Shown: one piece after another, positions 1-8,616 of the stretch
How positions within the stretch are numbered: the first letter of the stretch is position 1
Layout: each line of letters opens with the position of its first letter
From: Alphaproteobacteria bacterium
Lineage (GTDB): Bacteria; Pseudomonadota; Alphaproteobacteria; Rhizobiales; Xanthobacteraceae
Assembly (NCBI GenBank): GCA_005884765.1
Contig: VAZV01000195.1
Span: forward strand, 1 to 55,626
Direction of reading: 5' to 3'
Length of the DNA: 55,626 bases
Position numbers and translations under genes: made by a program
Notes under the pieces: model-generated
What the model saw: only the letters and a program-made list of their open reading frames with translations
The model's database searches: none
Told to the model about the DNA's origin: nothing

Positions 1-526
1 ATCTTGATCCAGCAGGGCCTGTTCCGCGAAGATCTGTTCTTCCGCCTCAACGTCGTGCCGCTGCGGCTGCCGCCGCTGCGCGAGCGGATCGAGGATATGC
101 CCGACCTGGTCCGGCATTTCTTTGCGCTTGCCGAAAAAGACGGATTGCCGCCGAAGAAGCTCGACGCCCTGGCGCTGGAGCGGATGAAGCAGCATCGCTG
201 GCCCGGCAATGTGCGCGAACTCGAAAATCTGGCGCGCCGGCTCGCCGCGCTCTATCCGCAGGACGTGATCACCGGTTCAGTGATCGACGGCGAGTTGGCG
301 CCGCCGGCCGTGAGCTCCGGCGGCAGCGTGCAGCACGGGGTCGACAATCTCGGCGGCGCCGTCGAAGCCTATCTGTCCGGAGATCGAGGTGCCGCTGCTC
401 ACGGCAGCCCTGGCCGCGACACGGGGCAACCAGATCCGGGCCGCCGACCTGTTGGGGCTGAACCGCAACACGCTGCGCAAGAAGATCCGCGACCTCGACA
501 TCCAGGTCTACCGGAGCGGCGGCTAG
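1..526 (+). pseudogene. ntrC: NtrC nitrogen response regulator, 3' part, with an internal deletion and frameshift
   Basis: This is the end of a sigma-54 response regulator that activates nitrogen-assimilation genes. The window starts inside the AAA+ domain (FREDLFFRLNVVPLRLPPLR, then the R-finger/WPGNVREL region at about 195-220). The first frame runs normally to the codons for AYLS (about 367-378). The DNA-binding end is in another frame: EIEVPLLTAALAATRG starts at 380, followed by the Fis-type helix-turn-helix (RAADLLGLNRNTLRKKIRDL), stopping at 524-526. In relatives I remember about 20 extra linker residues here, so a deletion of 3n+2 bases appears to have removed the linker and broken the frame. 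Read straight through, the first frame continues with unrelated residues to 603 and lacks the HTH. ntrY follows on the same strand, as is usual. The gene identity is clear. Whether the lesion is real or a sequence error is not. Confidence 0.85.
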
Positions 527-699
527 CATCTCGCTGTCCCTTGCCTCCCAATCTGTTGGCGAATCGCCGATCCGCTGGGGATGGATATTTTTCGCGGGTA
601 TAATGCGCCGCGGAATTGTCGCAATTCGGCAACATTGTGATATGAATGCATCAGTCCGCCCGCGGCGGACGTAGGCCTTCACAGCATCACCTCGCCGGA

Positions 700-3042
700 A
701 TGACCAGCGCAGACACCTCGGCCGCATCGTTCGACCCATCGCTGACCGAATCCAAGGGCTGGTCCCTGCGGAAGGTCTTGGCGCCGTTTGCGGTCGGGTT
801 GGCGCTTCTGTCGGCTTTCCTCACCTTCGTGGTGCTGACCGGGCTAACGCGGATCGAGCCGACGCGCGACGTGGTCGGCTCGTTCCTGCTCATCAACGCC
901 GCCACCATCCTGCTCCTGGTCGGGATCATCGTCCGCGAAGTCTGGCTGATGGTCCAGGCCCGCCGCCGCGGCCGGGCCGCGGCAAGGCTGCACGTCCAGA
1001 TCGTCAGCCTGTTCTCGGTGATTGCGGTGCTGCCGGCGGTGCTGGTGGCCGTCGTCGCCAACGTCACCATCGATCGTGGCCTCGATCGGCTGTTTTCGGG
1101 GCCGACGCGTGAAGTGATCCAGAACTCGCTGATCATTGCGCGCGCCTACACCTACGAACATGCGCAACTCATCCGCGGCGACATCCTGGGGATGGCGAAT
1201 GATATCGCCCACGCCCGCCCGCTGTTCGACCAGGATCGCGGATCGTTCAAGCAACTGCTCACCGCAAACGCGCAATCGCGCGATCTACCCGGCGCCATGC
1301 TGCTCGACAAGGACGGCGGCGTCCAGGAGAAGGCGGAGACCGGCATTTCGCAGAATTTCACGGCGCCACCGCCCGATTTTCTCTCTAACGTCAGTGAAAC
1401 CGAGCCGCAGATCGCGGTATTTCCGGAAGCCAACTATGTCGCGGCGGTGATCCGGCTTAGGGCATTCAACGACACTTTCCTCTACGTCGCGCGGCTGCTC
1501 GATCCGCGGGTGGTGGCGCAGCTCAAGCAGACCGAGACCAGCGTCGCCGAATACGCCCAGGTCGAATCGCGCCGGCTCGGTATCCAGGTGGCCTTCGCGC
1601 TGATGTTTGCGGTGATCGCGCTCACCATCCTGATGGCCTCGGTCCTGATCGGATTGAATTTCGCCAATTGGCTGGTGGCACCAATCCGGCGGCTGATGGG
1701 CGCCGCCATCGTGGTTTCGACCGGCGACCTGCACGTGCAGGTGCCGGTTCACAAGTCGGAAGGCGATCTCGCTCAGTTAGGGGAGACCTTCAACAAGATG
1801 ACGCAGGAACTGCGCACCCAGCGCGACGAGTTGGTCAGCGCCAGCGACCTGATCGACAGCCGCCGCCGCTTCATCGAAGCGGTGTTGTCCTCGGCGAGTG
1901 CGGGGATCATCGGCGTCGATGCCTCGGGCAGCGTCGGCATTCTCAATCGCTCCGCCGAGAAGCTGATCGGCCACGCGGAATCGGAAACGCTCGATCATCC
2001 CCTGTCGGACGTGCTGCCCGAGCTCGACGAGATGATGAAAACGGCGCGCGAGGGCACGCAGCGGCTGGTGCAGGGCCAGATTACGATCACCCGCGACGGC
2101 CAGGAGCGCAATCTGTCGGTCCGCGTCAGCGCCGAACAGACCAGCCAGTCGCGCGACAGCTATATCATCACGCTGGACGACATCACGGAACTCGTTTCCG
2201 CACAGCGGACCTCGGCGTGGGGGGACGTCGCGCGCCGCATCGCGCACGAGATAAAGAACCCGTTGACGCCGATTCAGCTCTCCGCCGAGCGCATTCGCCG
2301 CAAATTCGGCAAGGTCATCACCGAGGACAAGGTCGTCTTCGATCAATGCACGGACACCATCGTGCGGCAGGTCGATGACATCAGACGCATGGTCGACGAG
2401 TTCTCTCGCTTTGCGCGGATGCCAAAGCCGGTGATGGAAGGGGAAGATGCTGCCGATACAGTGCGGCAGGCGGTGTTCCTGATGAAGGTTGCGCATCCCG
2501 ATCTCGATATCGAGACCGATATCAAGCAGGACCCGCTGCAGGCGCAGTTCGATCGTCGGCTGATTTCGCAGGCGGTGACCAATATCGTCAAGAATGCGGC
2601 CGAAGCGATCGAGCAGGTTCCGCCGGAAGAGCTCGGCAAGGGTCGCATTGATGTCATTGCCGCGCGCGAGAACGACGACATCGTGATCGATGTCATCGAT
2701 AACGGTATCGGCCTGCCGAAGGTGGCGCGGGCACGGTTGCTCGAACCCTATGTGACGACGCGGGCAAAGGGTACGGGGCTAGGGCTTGCGATTGTTGGCC
2801 GCGTGCTGGAAGACCATGGCGGCCGCATTGAACTCAAGGACGCCTCGGACTTCCGCCCCGGTCAGCGCGGCGCGTGGATGCGGCTGCGGTTCGCGGTGTC
2901 GGGACACGCAGCCAAGGTCGAGGTGCGGGAGCAGAGCGTCGAGGCGAAGGCGCAGGAAACAAATCAGCCGGCGGGCGAAACCGCACGGCCCGTAGAGACG
3001 ACCAACAATGAAGCAAAGATCGAAGCCGCAACAGGCGGCTGA
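700..3042 (+). CDS. ntrY: NtrY, membrane sensor histidine kinase
   Basis: NtrY is the membrane-bound kinase partner of NtrX and takes part in nitrogen and redox control. About 780 residues are read from ATG at 700; an in-frame ATG at 646 would add 18 residues without a better ribosome site. Three hydrophobic segments lie in the first 110 residues, followed by a periplasmic sensing region, another membrane segment at about residues 285-315, a HAMP linker (ANWLVAPIRRLMGA), a PAS domain (about 385-490), a HisKA H-box (RRIAHEIKNPLTPIQL, phospho-His near residue 516) and a HATPase domain with N box (NIVKNAAEAI), G1 (DNGIGLP) and G2 (KGTGLGLAIV). The C-terminal tail is Glu/Ala rich. It sits between ntrC and ntrX, with ntrX 17 bp downstream. 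Confidence 0.95.
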   Translation: MTSADTSAASFDPSLTESKGWSLRKVLAPFAVGLALLSAFLTFVVLTGLTRIEPTRDVVGSFLLINAATILLLVGIIVREVWLMVQARRRGRAAARLHVQIVSLFSVIAVLPAVLVAVVANVTIDRGLDRLFSGPTREVIQNSLIIARAYTYEHAQLIRGDILGMANDIAHARPLFDQDRGSFKQLLTANAQSRDLPGAMLLDKDGGVQEKAETGISQNFTAPPPDFLSNVSETEPQIAVFPEANYVAAVIRLRAFNDTFLYVARLLDPRVVAQLKQTETSVAEYAQVESRRLGIQVAFALMFAVIALTILMASVLIGLNFANWLVAPIRRLMGAAIVVSTGDLHVQVPVHKSEGDLAQLGETFNKMTQELRTQRDELVSASDLIDSRRRFIEAVLSSASAGIIGVDASGSVGILNRSAEKLIGHAESETLDHPLSDVLPELDEMMKTAREGTQRLVQGQITITRDGQERNLSVRVSAEQTSQSRDSYIITLDDITELVSAQRTSAWGDVARRIAHEIKNPLTPIQLSAERIRRKFGKVITEDKVVFDQCTDTIVRQVDDIRRMVDEFSRFARMPKPVMEGEDAADTVRQAVFLMKVAHPDLDIETDIKQDPLQAQFDRRLISQAVTNIVKNAAEAIEQVPPEELGKGRIDVIAARENDDIVIDVIDNGIGLPKVARARLLEPYVTTRAKGTGLGLAIVGRVLEDHGGRIELKDASDFRPGQRGAWMRLRFAVSGHAAKVEVREQSVEAKAQETNQPAGETARPVETTNNEAKIEAATGG

Positions 3043-3059
3043 CAAGGCAGGCGCGATCC

Positions 3060-4430
3060 ATGGCAAGTGATATTTTGATTGTCGATGATGAAGCCGACAT
3101 TCGCGATCTGGTTGCGGGCATTCTCGACGACGAGGGCTTCGGCACCCGAACCGCGCGCGACAGCGATTCCGCGCTGACGGAGATCGCCAATCGCCGCCCC
3201 AATCTGGTGTTTCTCGACATCTGGCTGCAGGGCAGCAAGCTTGACGGGTTGCAGCTGTTGGAACAGATCAAGCGCGATAACGCCGATCTGCCGGTCGTCA
3301 TGATTTCCGGACACGGCAATATCGAGACCGCGGTCGCGGCGATCAAGCGCGGCGCCTATGATTTCATCGAAAAGCCCTTCAAGGCCGACCGGCTGATCCT
3401 GGTGGCGACGCGGGCGCTGGAGACCTCGCGGCTGAAACGCGAGGTGAAGGAGCTCAAGCAGCTCGCGCCGGCCGCAAGCGTCCTTACCGGGCGGTCGCCG
3501 TGCATGAATCAGTTGCGCCAGACCATCGAACGGGCCGCCAAGGCCAACAGCCGGATCCTGATCGTCGGTCCCTCCGGGGCCGGCAAGGAACTGGCGGCGC
3601 GCACGCTGCATATGGCTTCAAGCCGTGCCGAAGGTCCGTTCGTCGTGATCAACGCCGCGGCGATCACGCCGGAGCGCATGGAAGTCGAACTTTTCGGCAT
3701 CGAGCAGTCGAACGGCGAACAGCAGCGCAAGGCCGGCGCACTGGAAGAAGCCCATGGCGGCACACTATTCATCGATGAAATCGGCGACATGCCGCGCGAG
3801 ACCCAGAACAAGATCCTGCGGGTCTTGGTCGATCAGACCTTCCAGCGTTCCGGCGGCACGGCCAAAGTGCATGTCGACGTGCGCATCATTTCCTCGACCG
3901 CGCGCAATCTCGAAGAGGAGATCGCCGCGGGGCGGTTCCGGGAAGATCTCTACCACCGGCTATCGGTCGTGCCGATCAGGGTGCCGCCTTTGTCGGAGCG
4001 GCGGGAGGACATCCCGGAGCTGATCGATTATTTCATGGACCAGATTTCGAGCGCCACCGGCCTGCCGAAGCGACAGATCGGTCAGGACGCGATGGCGGTG
4101 CTGCAGTCGCATGTCTGGCCGGGAAACGTCCGCCAGCTCCGCAACAATGTCGAGCGCGTCATGATCCTCGCCGGCGGCGGTCCGGAGGTCATCATTACGG
4201 CCGATATGCTGCCTCAGGACGTGGGCTCGATGGTGCCGGCGATGCCGACCAGCAACAATGGTGAACACATCATGGGCCTGCCGTTGCGCGAGGCACGCGA
4301 GGTGTTCGAGCGCGACTATTTGATCGCGCAAATCAGCCGCTTCTCCGGGAACATCTCCCGAACGGCGGAATTCGTCGGCATGGAGCGCTCGGCGCTGCAT
4401 CGGAAGCTGAAGGCGCTGGGTGTGGGCTGA
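3060..4430 (+). CDS. ntrX: NtrX, sigma-54-type response regulator
   Basis: NtrX is the cognate regulator of NtrY; 456 residues is normal for the family. The receiver domain has the acidic pair D9/D10, phospho-acceptor D53 (VFLDIW) and a conserved lysine (EKPF). The AAA+ domain has Walker A GPSGAGKE and Walker B GGTLFIDEIGDMP, and the C-terminus has a Fis-type HTH (ISRTAEFVGMERSALHRKL). The GAFTGA loop that contacts sigma-54 is absent: ELFG runs into IEQSNGEQQRKAGALEEA. This is typical of alphaproteobacterial NtrX and suggests it does not act as a classical sigma-54 activator. It follows ntrY by 17 bp and is presumably co-transcribed. The 254 bp to hfq likely holds an hfq promoter, but I see no clear consensus there. 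Confidence 0.95.
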   Translation: MASDILIVDDEADIRDLVAGILDDEGFGTRTARDSDSALTEIANRRPNLVFLDIWLQGSKLDGLQLLEQIKRDNADLPVVMISGHGNIETAVAAIKRGAYDFIEKPFKADRLILVATRALETSRLKREVKELKQLAPAASVLTGRSPCMNQLRQTIERAAKANSRILIVGPSGAGKELAARTLHMASSRAEGPFVVINAAAITPERMEVELFGIEQSNGEQQRKAGALEEAHGGTLFIDEIGDMPRETQNKILRVLVDQTFQRSGGTAKVHVDVRIISSTARNLEEEIAAGRFREDLYHRLSVVPIRVPPLSERREDIPELIDYFMDQISSATGLPKRQIGQDAMAVLQSHVWPGNVRQLRNNVERVMILAGGGPEVIITADMLPQDVGSMVPAMPTSNNGEHIMGLPLREAREVFERDYLIAQISRFSGNISRTAEFVGMERSALHRKLKALGVG

Positions 4431-4684
4431 TCGCTCTTCCCAGCGGCGGTGTTCATGCGTTGGTTGGGAAATTTGATCCCTTTTCCGGGCTTTTACGGAG
4501 AATGCGCCGCTGTTTGGCCCAACTGCCGCCTGAACCGGCTTGCCTAAAAACCGCGCCTGCCTTCTAATCGCATCGCTGCGCCTCTCGGAGGGGGATCTCA
4601 TGGGAAGCGGGCAACCGGGGAGGCTCCGCGAGAGAGCAAAACCCGGTTCAATAAAAATAAGCACAAGACGGCGGGACAACAACA

Positions 4685-4933
4685 ATGGCGGCAGACCGCG
4701 CACAAAATCTACAAGACACCTTCCTCAACCACGTTCGTAAAACCAAAACGCCACTGACGATCTTTCTGGTCAATGGAGTGAAACTGCAGGGGATTGTCAC
4801 CTGGTTCGACAATTTTTGCCTGCTGCTACGGCGCGACGGTCATTCGCAGCTTGTATACAAGCATGCGATCTCGACCATCATGCCCGGCGCTCCAATCCAG
4901 TTGTTCGAAGGCGGTGAGGATGCTCCGGCTTGA
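4685..4933 (+). CDS. hfq: Hfq, RNA-binding chaperone
   Basis: Hfq is a hexameric Sm-like protein that pairs small RNAs with mRNAs in the cytoplasm. At 82 residues it has the short alphaproteobacterial form. Sm1 covers about residues 10-50 (DTFLNHVRK, TIFLVNGVKLQG) and the Sm2 signature YKHAIS is at residues 58-63. The C-terminal tail is short (GGEDAPA), unlike the long tail in enterobacteria. hflX begins 11 bp downstream, the usual hfq-hflX operon. In rhizobia and relatives Hfq links small-RNA control to nitrogen fixation genes such as nifA, which fits the preceding ntr genes; that link is inference here. Confidence 0.98.
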   Translation: MAADRAQNLQDTFLNHVRKTKTPLTIFLVNGVKLQGIVTWFDNFCLLLRRDGHSQLVYKHAISTIMPGAPIQLFEGGEDAPA

Positions 4934-4944
4934 GAGTGACCTGA

Positions 4945-6324
4945 TTGGAACCCCGCAATCTTGAAGGGGGCGCCGACCGTCCGCGGTCGGCAAGGGGCAC
5001 AGAGACAGGGCGGGTGATTGTCATCGGCCCTTATTTGCGGATGCGCCGGGGCGATCCCGATGCGCAAACGGAGTCTCATGCCCAGCGCGATTCCGAAGCG
5101 CGGCTTGAAGAGGCCGTGGGCCTCGCGCGCGCCATCGATCTCACCGTTGTGGACGCACTGATCGCGCCGATCGGCCAGATCAGGCCCGCGACCTATCTCG
5201 GCAAGGGCAAGGTCGAGGAGATCGTTGGTCTCGTCACCCCTCATGCGATCGAGCTTGTGGTGATGGATTGCGCGCTGTCACCGATCCAGCAGCGCAATCT
5301 CGAGAAGGCCTGGAACACGAAGGTGCTCGACCGTACCGGGCTGATCCTGGAAATCTTCGGTCGCCGCGCCAAAACCAGCGAGGGCGCGCTGCAGGTCGAA
5401 TTGGCGCATCTCAACTATCAGCGCTCGCGGCTGGTGCGATCCTGGACCCACCTTGAGCGCCAGCGCGGCGGATTTGGGTTCATGGGCGGTCCCGGCGAAA
5501 CCCAGATCGAGGCCGACCGCCGCATGATCGGCGATCGTATTGGGCGGCTTGAGAACGATCTGCGAAAGGTCCAGGCGACCCGGCGGCTGCATCGTGCCGG
5601 GCGGCAGCGGGTGCCGTACCGTGTCGTGGCGCTGGTCGGCTACACCAACGCCGGCAAGTCGACGCTGTTCAACCGCCTGACGCGCGCCGAGGTGCAGGCC
5701 GCCGACATGCTGTTTGCAACCCTCGATCCGACCCTGCGCGCGCTGGAGCTGCCGCATGGCGGCAAGGCGATGCTGTCGGACACCGTCGGCTTCATCTCCA
5801 ATCTGCCGACGCAACTTGTGGCGGCGTTTCGTGCGACGCTGGAAGAAGTGCTGGAAGCCGACGTCATCCTGCACGTCCGTGACATCTCGCATGAAGATGC
5901 GGAGGCGCAGGAGCGCGACGTCGAGGCGGTGCTGCGTCAGCTCGGCATCGATCCGGACGCAGGCGCGCGCATCCTGGAAGTCTGGAACAAGATCGATCGC
6001 TTCGACGCGGAGCAGCGCGAGAACCTGCGCAACATCGCCGCCCGCCGTCCGCCGGAGCGGCCATGTCTCCTCGTCTCCGCCGTGACGGGGGAGGGGATCG
6101 ACGAATTGTTGCGAGCGATCGAGGATCGCCTCGCGGCAAGGCGCATGACCCTTGACCTGTCGATCGATGCTTCCGATGGCGCGGGCATCAGCTGGCTGCA
6201 TCGCAATGCCGAAGTTCTCAACAAAGAGCTGCATGATGGCCGCTTCGACATGACCGTGCGTGTCGACGAGACCAAGCGCGACATCGTGGTCAACCGGTTC
6301 GACGCAGTGCCGCGGGTGGCGTGA
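4945..6324 (+). CDS. hflX: HflX, ribosome-associated GTPase
   Basis: HflX is a GTPase that splits stalled or stressed ribosomes. The reading frame begins with TTG at 4945, 11 bp after hfq; I chose it because the N-terminal residues (MEPRN...RVIVIGPYLR) match the family as I remember it. The N-terminal HflX domain spans about residues 25-190 and includes the GGXGXXGPGE signature (GGFGFMGGPGETQIE). The G domain has G1 GYTNAGKST at residues 232-240, G3 DTVGFI and G4 NKID at residues 348-351. Length (459) is normal. The gene ends convergently with mazG, 66 bp away. Confidence 0.95.
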   Translation: MEPRNLEGGADRPRSARGTETGRVIVIGPYLRMRRGDPDAQTESHAQRDSEARLEEAVGLARAIDLTVVDALIAPIGQIRPATYLGKGKVEEIVGLVTPHAIELVVMDCALSPIQQRNLEKAWNTKVLDRTGLILEIFGRRAKTSEGALQVELAHLNYQRSRLVRSWTHLERQRGGFGFMGGPGETQIEADRRMIGDRIGRLENDLRKVQATRRLHRAGRQRVPYRVVALVGYTNAGKSTLFNRLTRAEVQAADMLFATLDPTLRALELPHGGKAMLSDTVGFISNLPTQLVAAFRATLEEVLEADVILHVRDISHEDAEAQERDVEAVLRQLGIDPDAGARILEVWNKIDRFDAEQRENLRNIAARRPPERPCLLVSAVTGEGIDELLRAIEDRLAARRMTLDLSIDASDGAGISWLHRNAEVLNKELHDGRFDMTVRVDETKRDIVVNRFDAVPRVA

Positions 6325-6390
6325 ACAAAAAAGCGAAAACAACCCCATGCACAGTACCGGTATAAGAAGACCGGCTAACATCATTCTGCT

Positions 6391-7248
6391 TTAGCGGCCG
6401 TATTGCACTCCGACCGATGCTGACGCCGCTGGCCGCTCGGTGCTTTTGGCCTCATTCCACAACGCATCCATCTCTTCGAGCGACGCGCCGTCGATCGAGC
6501 GGCCCTTGGCCGCCAGCGCGCGCTCGATATAGGCAAAGCGGCGTTCGAATTTCGCGTTCGTGCCGCGCAGCGCCGATTCCGGGTCGGCGCCGACATGCCG
6601 CGCCAGGTTGACCAGCGCGAACAGCAGATCGCCGGTTTCGGCAGCGAGTTCGTCGGCGTCGCCACGATCGAGCGCAGCCTCGATCTCGTCGGCCTCTTCG
6701 CGGATCTTGTGCAGCACCGCGCGCACATCGTTCCAGTCGAAGCCGACCGTGGAGGCCTTGCGCTGCAATTCCATCGCCCGCGTCAGCGCCGGCTGCCCCG
6801 CCCTGACACTTGAGAGCAGCGATTGGTGCGTGGGGTCTTCCGGCGGCCGCCGCCCGGCGCGCTCTAGCTTCTCTTCGCCCTTGATGCGGTCCCATGCGCC
6901 CCTCACATCCGAAGGCGTCAGCGTTCCGTCCTTGTCAGCAAAGACGTGCGGATGGCGCCGGATCATTTTTTGCGTGATCGCTTCAACGACGTCGCCGAAC
7001 GCGAATACGTTCTGCTCTTCGGCCATGCGGGCGTGGAACACCACCTGCAACAGGAGGTCACCGAGCTCGTCGCGCAGATCGTCGAGATCGCCACGCGCAA
7101 TGGCGTCAGCGACCTCATAAGCTTCCTCGATGGTGTAGGGCGCTATCGTCGAAAAATTCTGCTCGAGGTCCCACGGGCAGCCGCTGCCGGGCGTGCGCAG
7201 CTTCGCCATGATGTCGAGCAGGCCGGAAATGTCGCGGGAAGGGCGCAT
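6391..7248 (-). CDS. mazG: MazG nucleoside triphosphate pyrophosphohydrolase
   Basis: MazG hydrolyses (d)NTPs to NMP and PPi as housecleaning and modulates (p)ppGpp in some species. The protein has 285 residues, beginning with ATG at 7248 (MRPSRDISGLLDIM). The open frame extends far upstream, antisense to queC, but that part has no family character. Two MazG domains are visible. The N-terminal one has CPWDLEQ, TIEEAYEVADAI and DELGDLLLQVVFHA; the C-terminal one has KIREEADEIEAAL and ETGDLLFALVNLARH. The EExxE...ExxD metal motifs are present in both. It lies convergent to hflX and divergent from queC, 120 bp away. Confidence 0.95.
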   Translation of the reverse strand: MRPSRDISGLLDIMAKLRTPGSGCPWDLEQNFSTIAPYTIEEAYEVADAIARGDLDDLRDELGDLLLQVVFHARMAEEQNVFAFGDVVEAITQKMIRRHPHVFADKDGTLTPSDVRGAWDRIKGEEKLERAGRRPPEDPTHQSLLSSVRAGQPALTRAMELQRKASTVGFDWNDVRAVLHKIREEADEIEAALDRGDADELAAETGDLLFALVNLARHVGADPESALRGTNAKFERRFAYIERALAAKGRSIDGASLEEMDALWNEAKSTERPAASASVGVQYGR

Positions 7249-7368
7249 GGCGTTTTTCCGAAGTCGCGGAGGGGAGGGCTTTATGGCGCAACAGGCGTGC
7301 CAATCCCAGCGGAACGAAGCCGATTTCCACCGATTGGTCTGAGAATGGATGAGTGCTAAGGCGGGTTT

Positions 7369-8079
7369 ATGAAAGGTCAACCCCAATCCGACTCTGCACT
7401 GGTGCTGTTTTCCGGCGGACAGGATTCCGCGACCTGCCTGGCCTGGGCGCTGGAGCGTTTTGCGCGCGTCGAAATGCTTGGCTTCAACTACGGCCAGCGC
7501 CACGCCATCGAGCTTGAGTGCCGCGATCGTCTGCTCGACGGGTTCAAATCGTTGCGCGCGGACTGGGCGGCGAAGCTTGGCGAGAGCCACACGCTGGCGA
7601 TTCCGACCTTGGCCGATATTTCCGACACCGCGCTGACGCGCGACGTCGCGATCGCAATGGGGGAGGATGGCCTGCCGAATACGTTCGTGCCGGGCCGCAA
7701 TCTGGTGTTCCTCACGTTTGCGGCAGCGCTGGCGTATCGGCGCGGCATCCGCCACATCATCGGCGGCATGTGCGAGACCGATTATTCCGGCTATCCGGAT
7801 TGCCGCGACGAGACCATCAAGGCGCTACAGTCCGCGCTCAATCTCGGCATGACCAGGCAATTCGAATTGCACACGCCGCTGATGTGGCTGGACAAGGCCT
7901 CGACCTGGAAGCTCGCGAGCGATCTCGGCGGGACGGCGCTGGTCGACCTGATCCGCGAACACTCGCACACCTGTTACCTCGGCGAGCGCGGTGCGCAGCA
8001 TGAGTGGGGATATGGTTGCGGCGAATGCCCGGCGTGCGCACTGCGCGCCAGGGGTTGGCGGGAATATGCGGAGCGATGA
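7369..8079 (+). CDS. queC: QueC, 7-cyano-7-deazaguanine synthase
   Basis: QueC converts 7-carboxy-7-deazaguanine to preQ0 using ATP and ammonia, in the queuosine pathway. The ATP-pyrophosphatase P-loop SGGQDS is at residues 15-20. Other family landmarks are FNYGQRHAIEL, PGRNLVFLT, the GMCETDYSGYPDCR block and a C-terminal zinc site (HTCYLGERG, then GYGCGECPACALR). The length of 236 residues is typical. It is divergent from mazG and stands alone. A REP-like palindrome starts 18 bp after the stop. Confidence 0.96.
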   Translation: MKGQPQSDSALVLFSGGQDSATCLAWALERFARVEMLGFNYGQRHAIELECRDRLLDGFKSLRADWAAKLGESHTLAIPTLADISDTALTRDVAIAMGEDGLPNTFVPGRNLVFLTFAAALAYRRGIRHIIGGMCETDYSGYPDCRDETIKALQSALNLGMTRQFELHTPLMWLDKASTWKLASDLGGTALVDLIREHSHTCYLGERGAQHEWGYGCGECPACALRARGWREYAER

Positions 8080-8097
8080 ACTTGCCACACGCACAAT

Positions 8098-8197
8098 GTC
8101 ATCATCCGCGAAAGCGGATGATCCAGTATTCAAGAGGCACCGTTGATCGACCGAGAGGTCTCGGCGTACTGGATACCCGCTTTCGCGGGTATGACGA
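8098..8197. repeat. REP/BIME-like inverted palindromic element
   Basis: Two related arms face each other. The left arm (8098-8131) contains CATCCGCGAAAGCGGATG; the right arm (8166-8195) contains ATACCCGCTTTCGCGGGTAT. The left arm is followed by ATCCAGTA and the right arm is preceded by its complement TACTGGAT. Each arm is itself a short hairpin and the whole can fold into one larger hairpin. This is the form of extragenic palindromic repeats common in Bradyrhizobium. It sits between queC and the convergent nitrile hydratase operon, where it may act as a transcription end or mRNA stabiliser. Confidence 0.75.
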
Positions 8198-8235
8198 CTT
8201 TACTTGAGAGCCAGCTTGCGCTCACATGGGTGCCG

Positions 8236-8616
8236 CTAACCAAAATCCCCCGGCATGAGTTCGATCGGCGCCCCATGCGGGGTGCGTTCGGCGGCGTGGT
8301 CCCAAGCGTCGCGGTAGCGATGCAAGGTAGCGGTTGAGGCCACGCCTTTCGCGGCAACGAGGTTCTCCAGCGTCGCTAGCCAATGTCGATAATACGTCTC
8401 CCCGGTGTCAGGGTCGCCGGCCGCCTGGGCGCGCTTGATCTCGCTGGCGAGCGCGCTCGCCCATTCGCTCCAGGTGAAGAGCCCGCGTTCATGCAGCGTT
8501 AGCGCCATGGCAAACGCCTGCGCCTCCCAGGGCGCGCGAAACACGGGACCTTCGTCGTCGCGGGGGACGCCGGGAATGGCTTTGGTTGCCTCACGCGCGG
8601 CGGCCGCATCCATCAT
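8236..8616 (-). CDS. Nitrile hydratase accessory/activator protein
   Basis: This 126-residue protein resembles the small accessory proteins encoded after cobalt nitrile hydratase subunits (P14K/NhlE type), which help load and oxidise the active-site metal. It is beta-subunit-like: FRAPWEAQAFAMALTLHERG, FTWSEWASALASEI and YYRHWLATLENLV correspond to the beta N-terminal domain. Its ATG (8616-8614) overlaps the beta stop codon by 4 bases (ATGA), so translation is probably coupled. It is third in the alpha-beta-accessory operon. The family is clear from content and position; the exact chaperone mechanism is inferred. Confidence 0.88.
   Translation of the reverse strand: MMDAAAAREATKAIPGVPRDDEGPVFRAPWEAQAFAMALTLHERGLFTWSEWASALASEIKRAQAAGDPDTGETYYRHWLATLENLVAAKGVASTATLHRYRDAWDHAAERTPHGAPIELMPGDFG

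Noticed and set aside
6357..6374. Possible terminator between hflX and mazG (CCGGT / ACCGG)
   Set aside because: The stem is only 5 bp with no T-run.
8098..8197. CRISPR-like repeat
   Set aside because: Only two arms in opposite orientation and no spacer periodicity; a palindromic REP element explains it.
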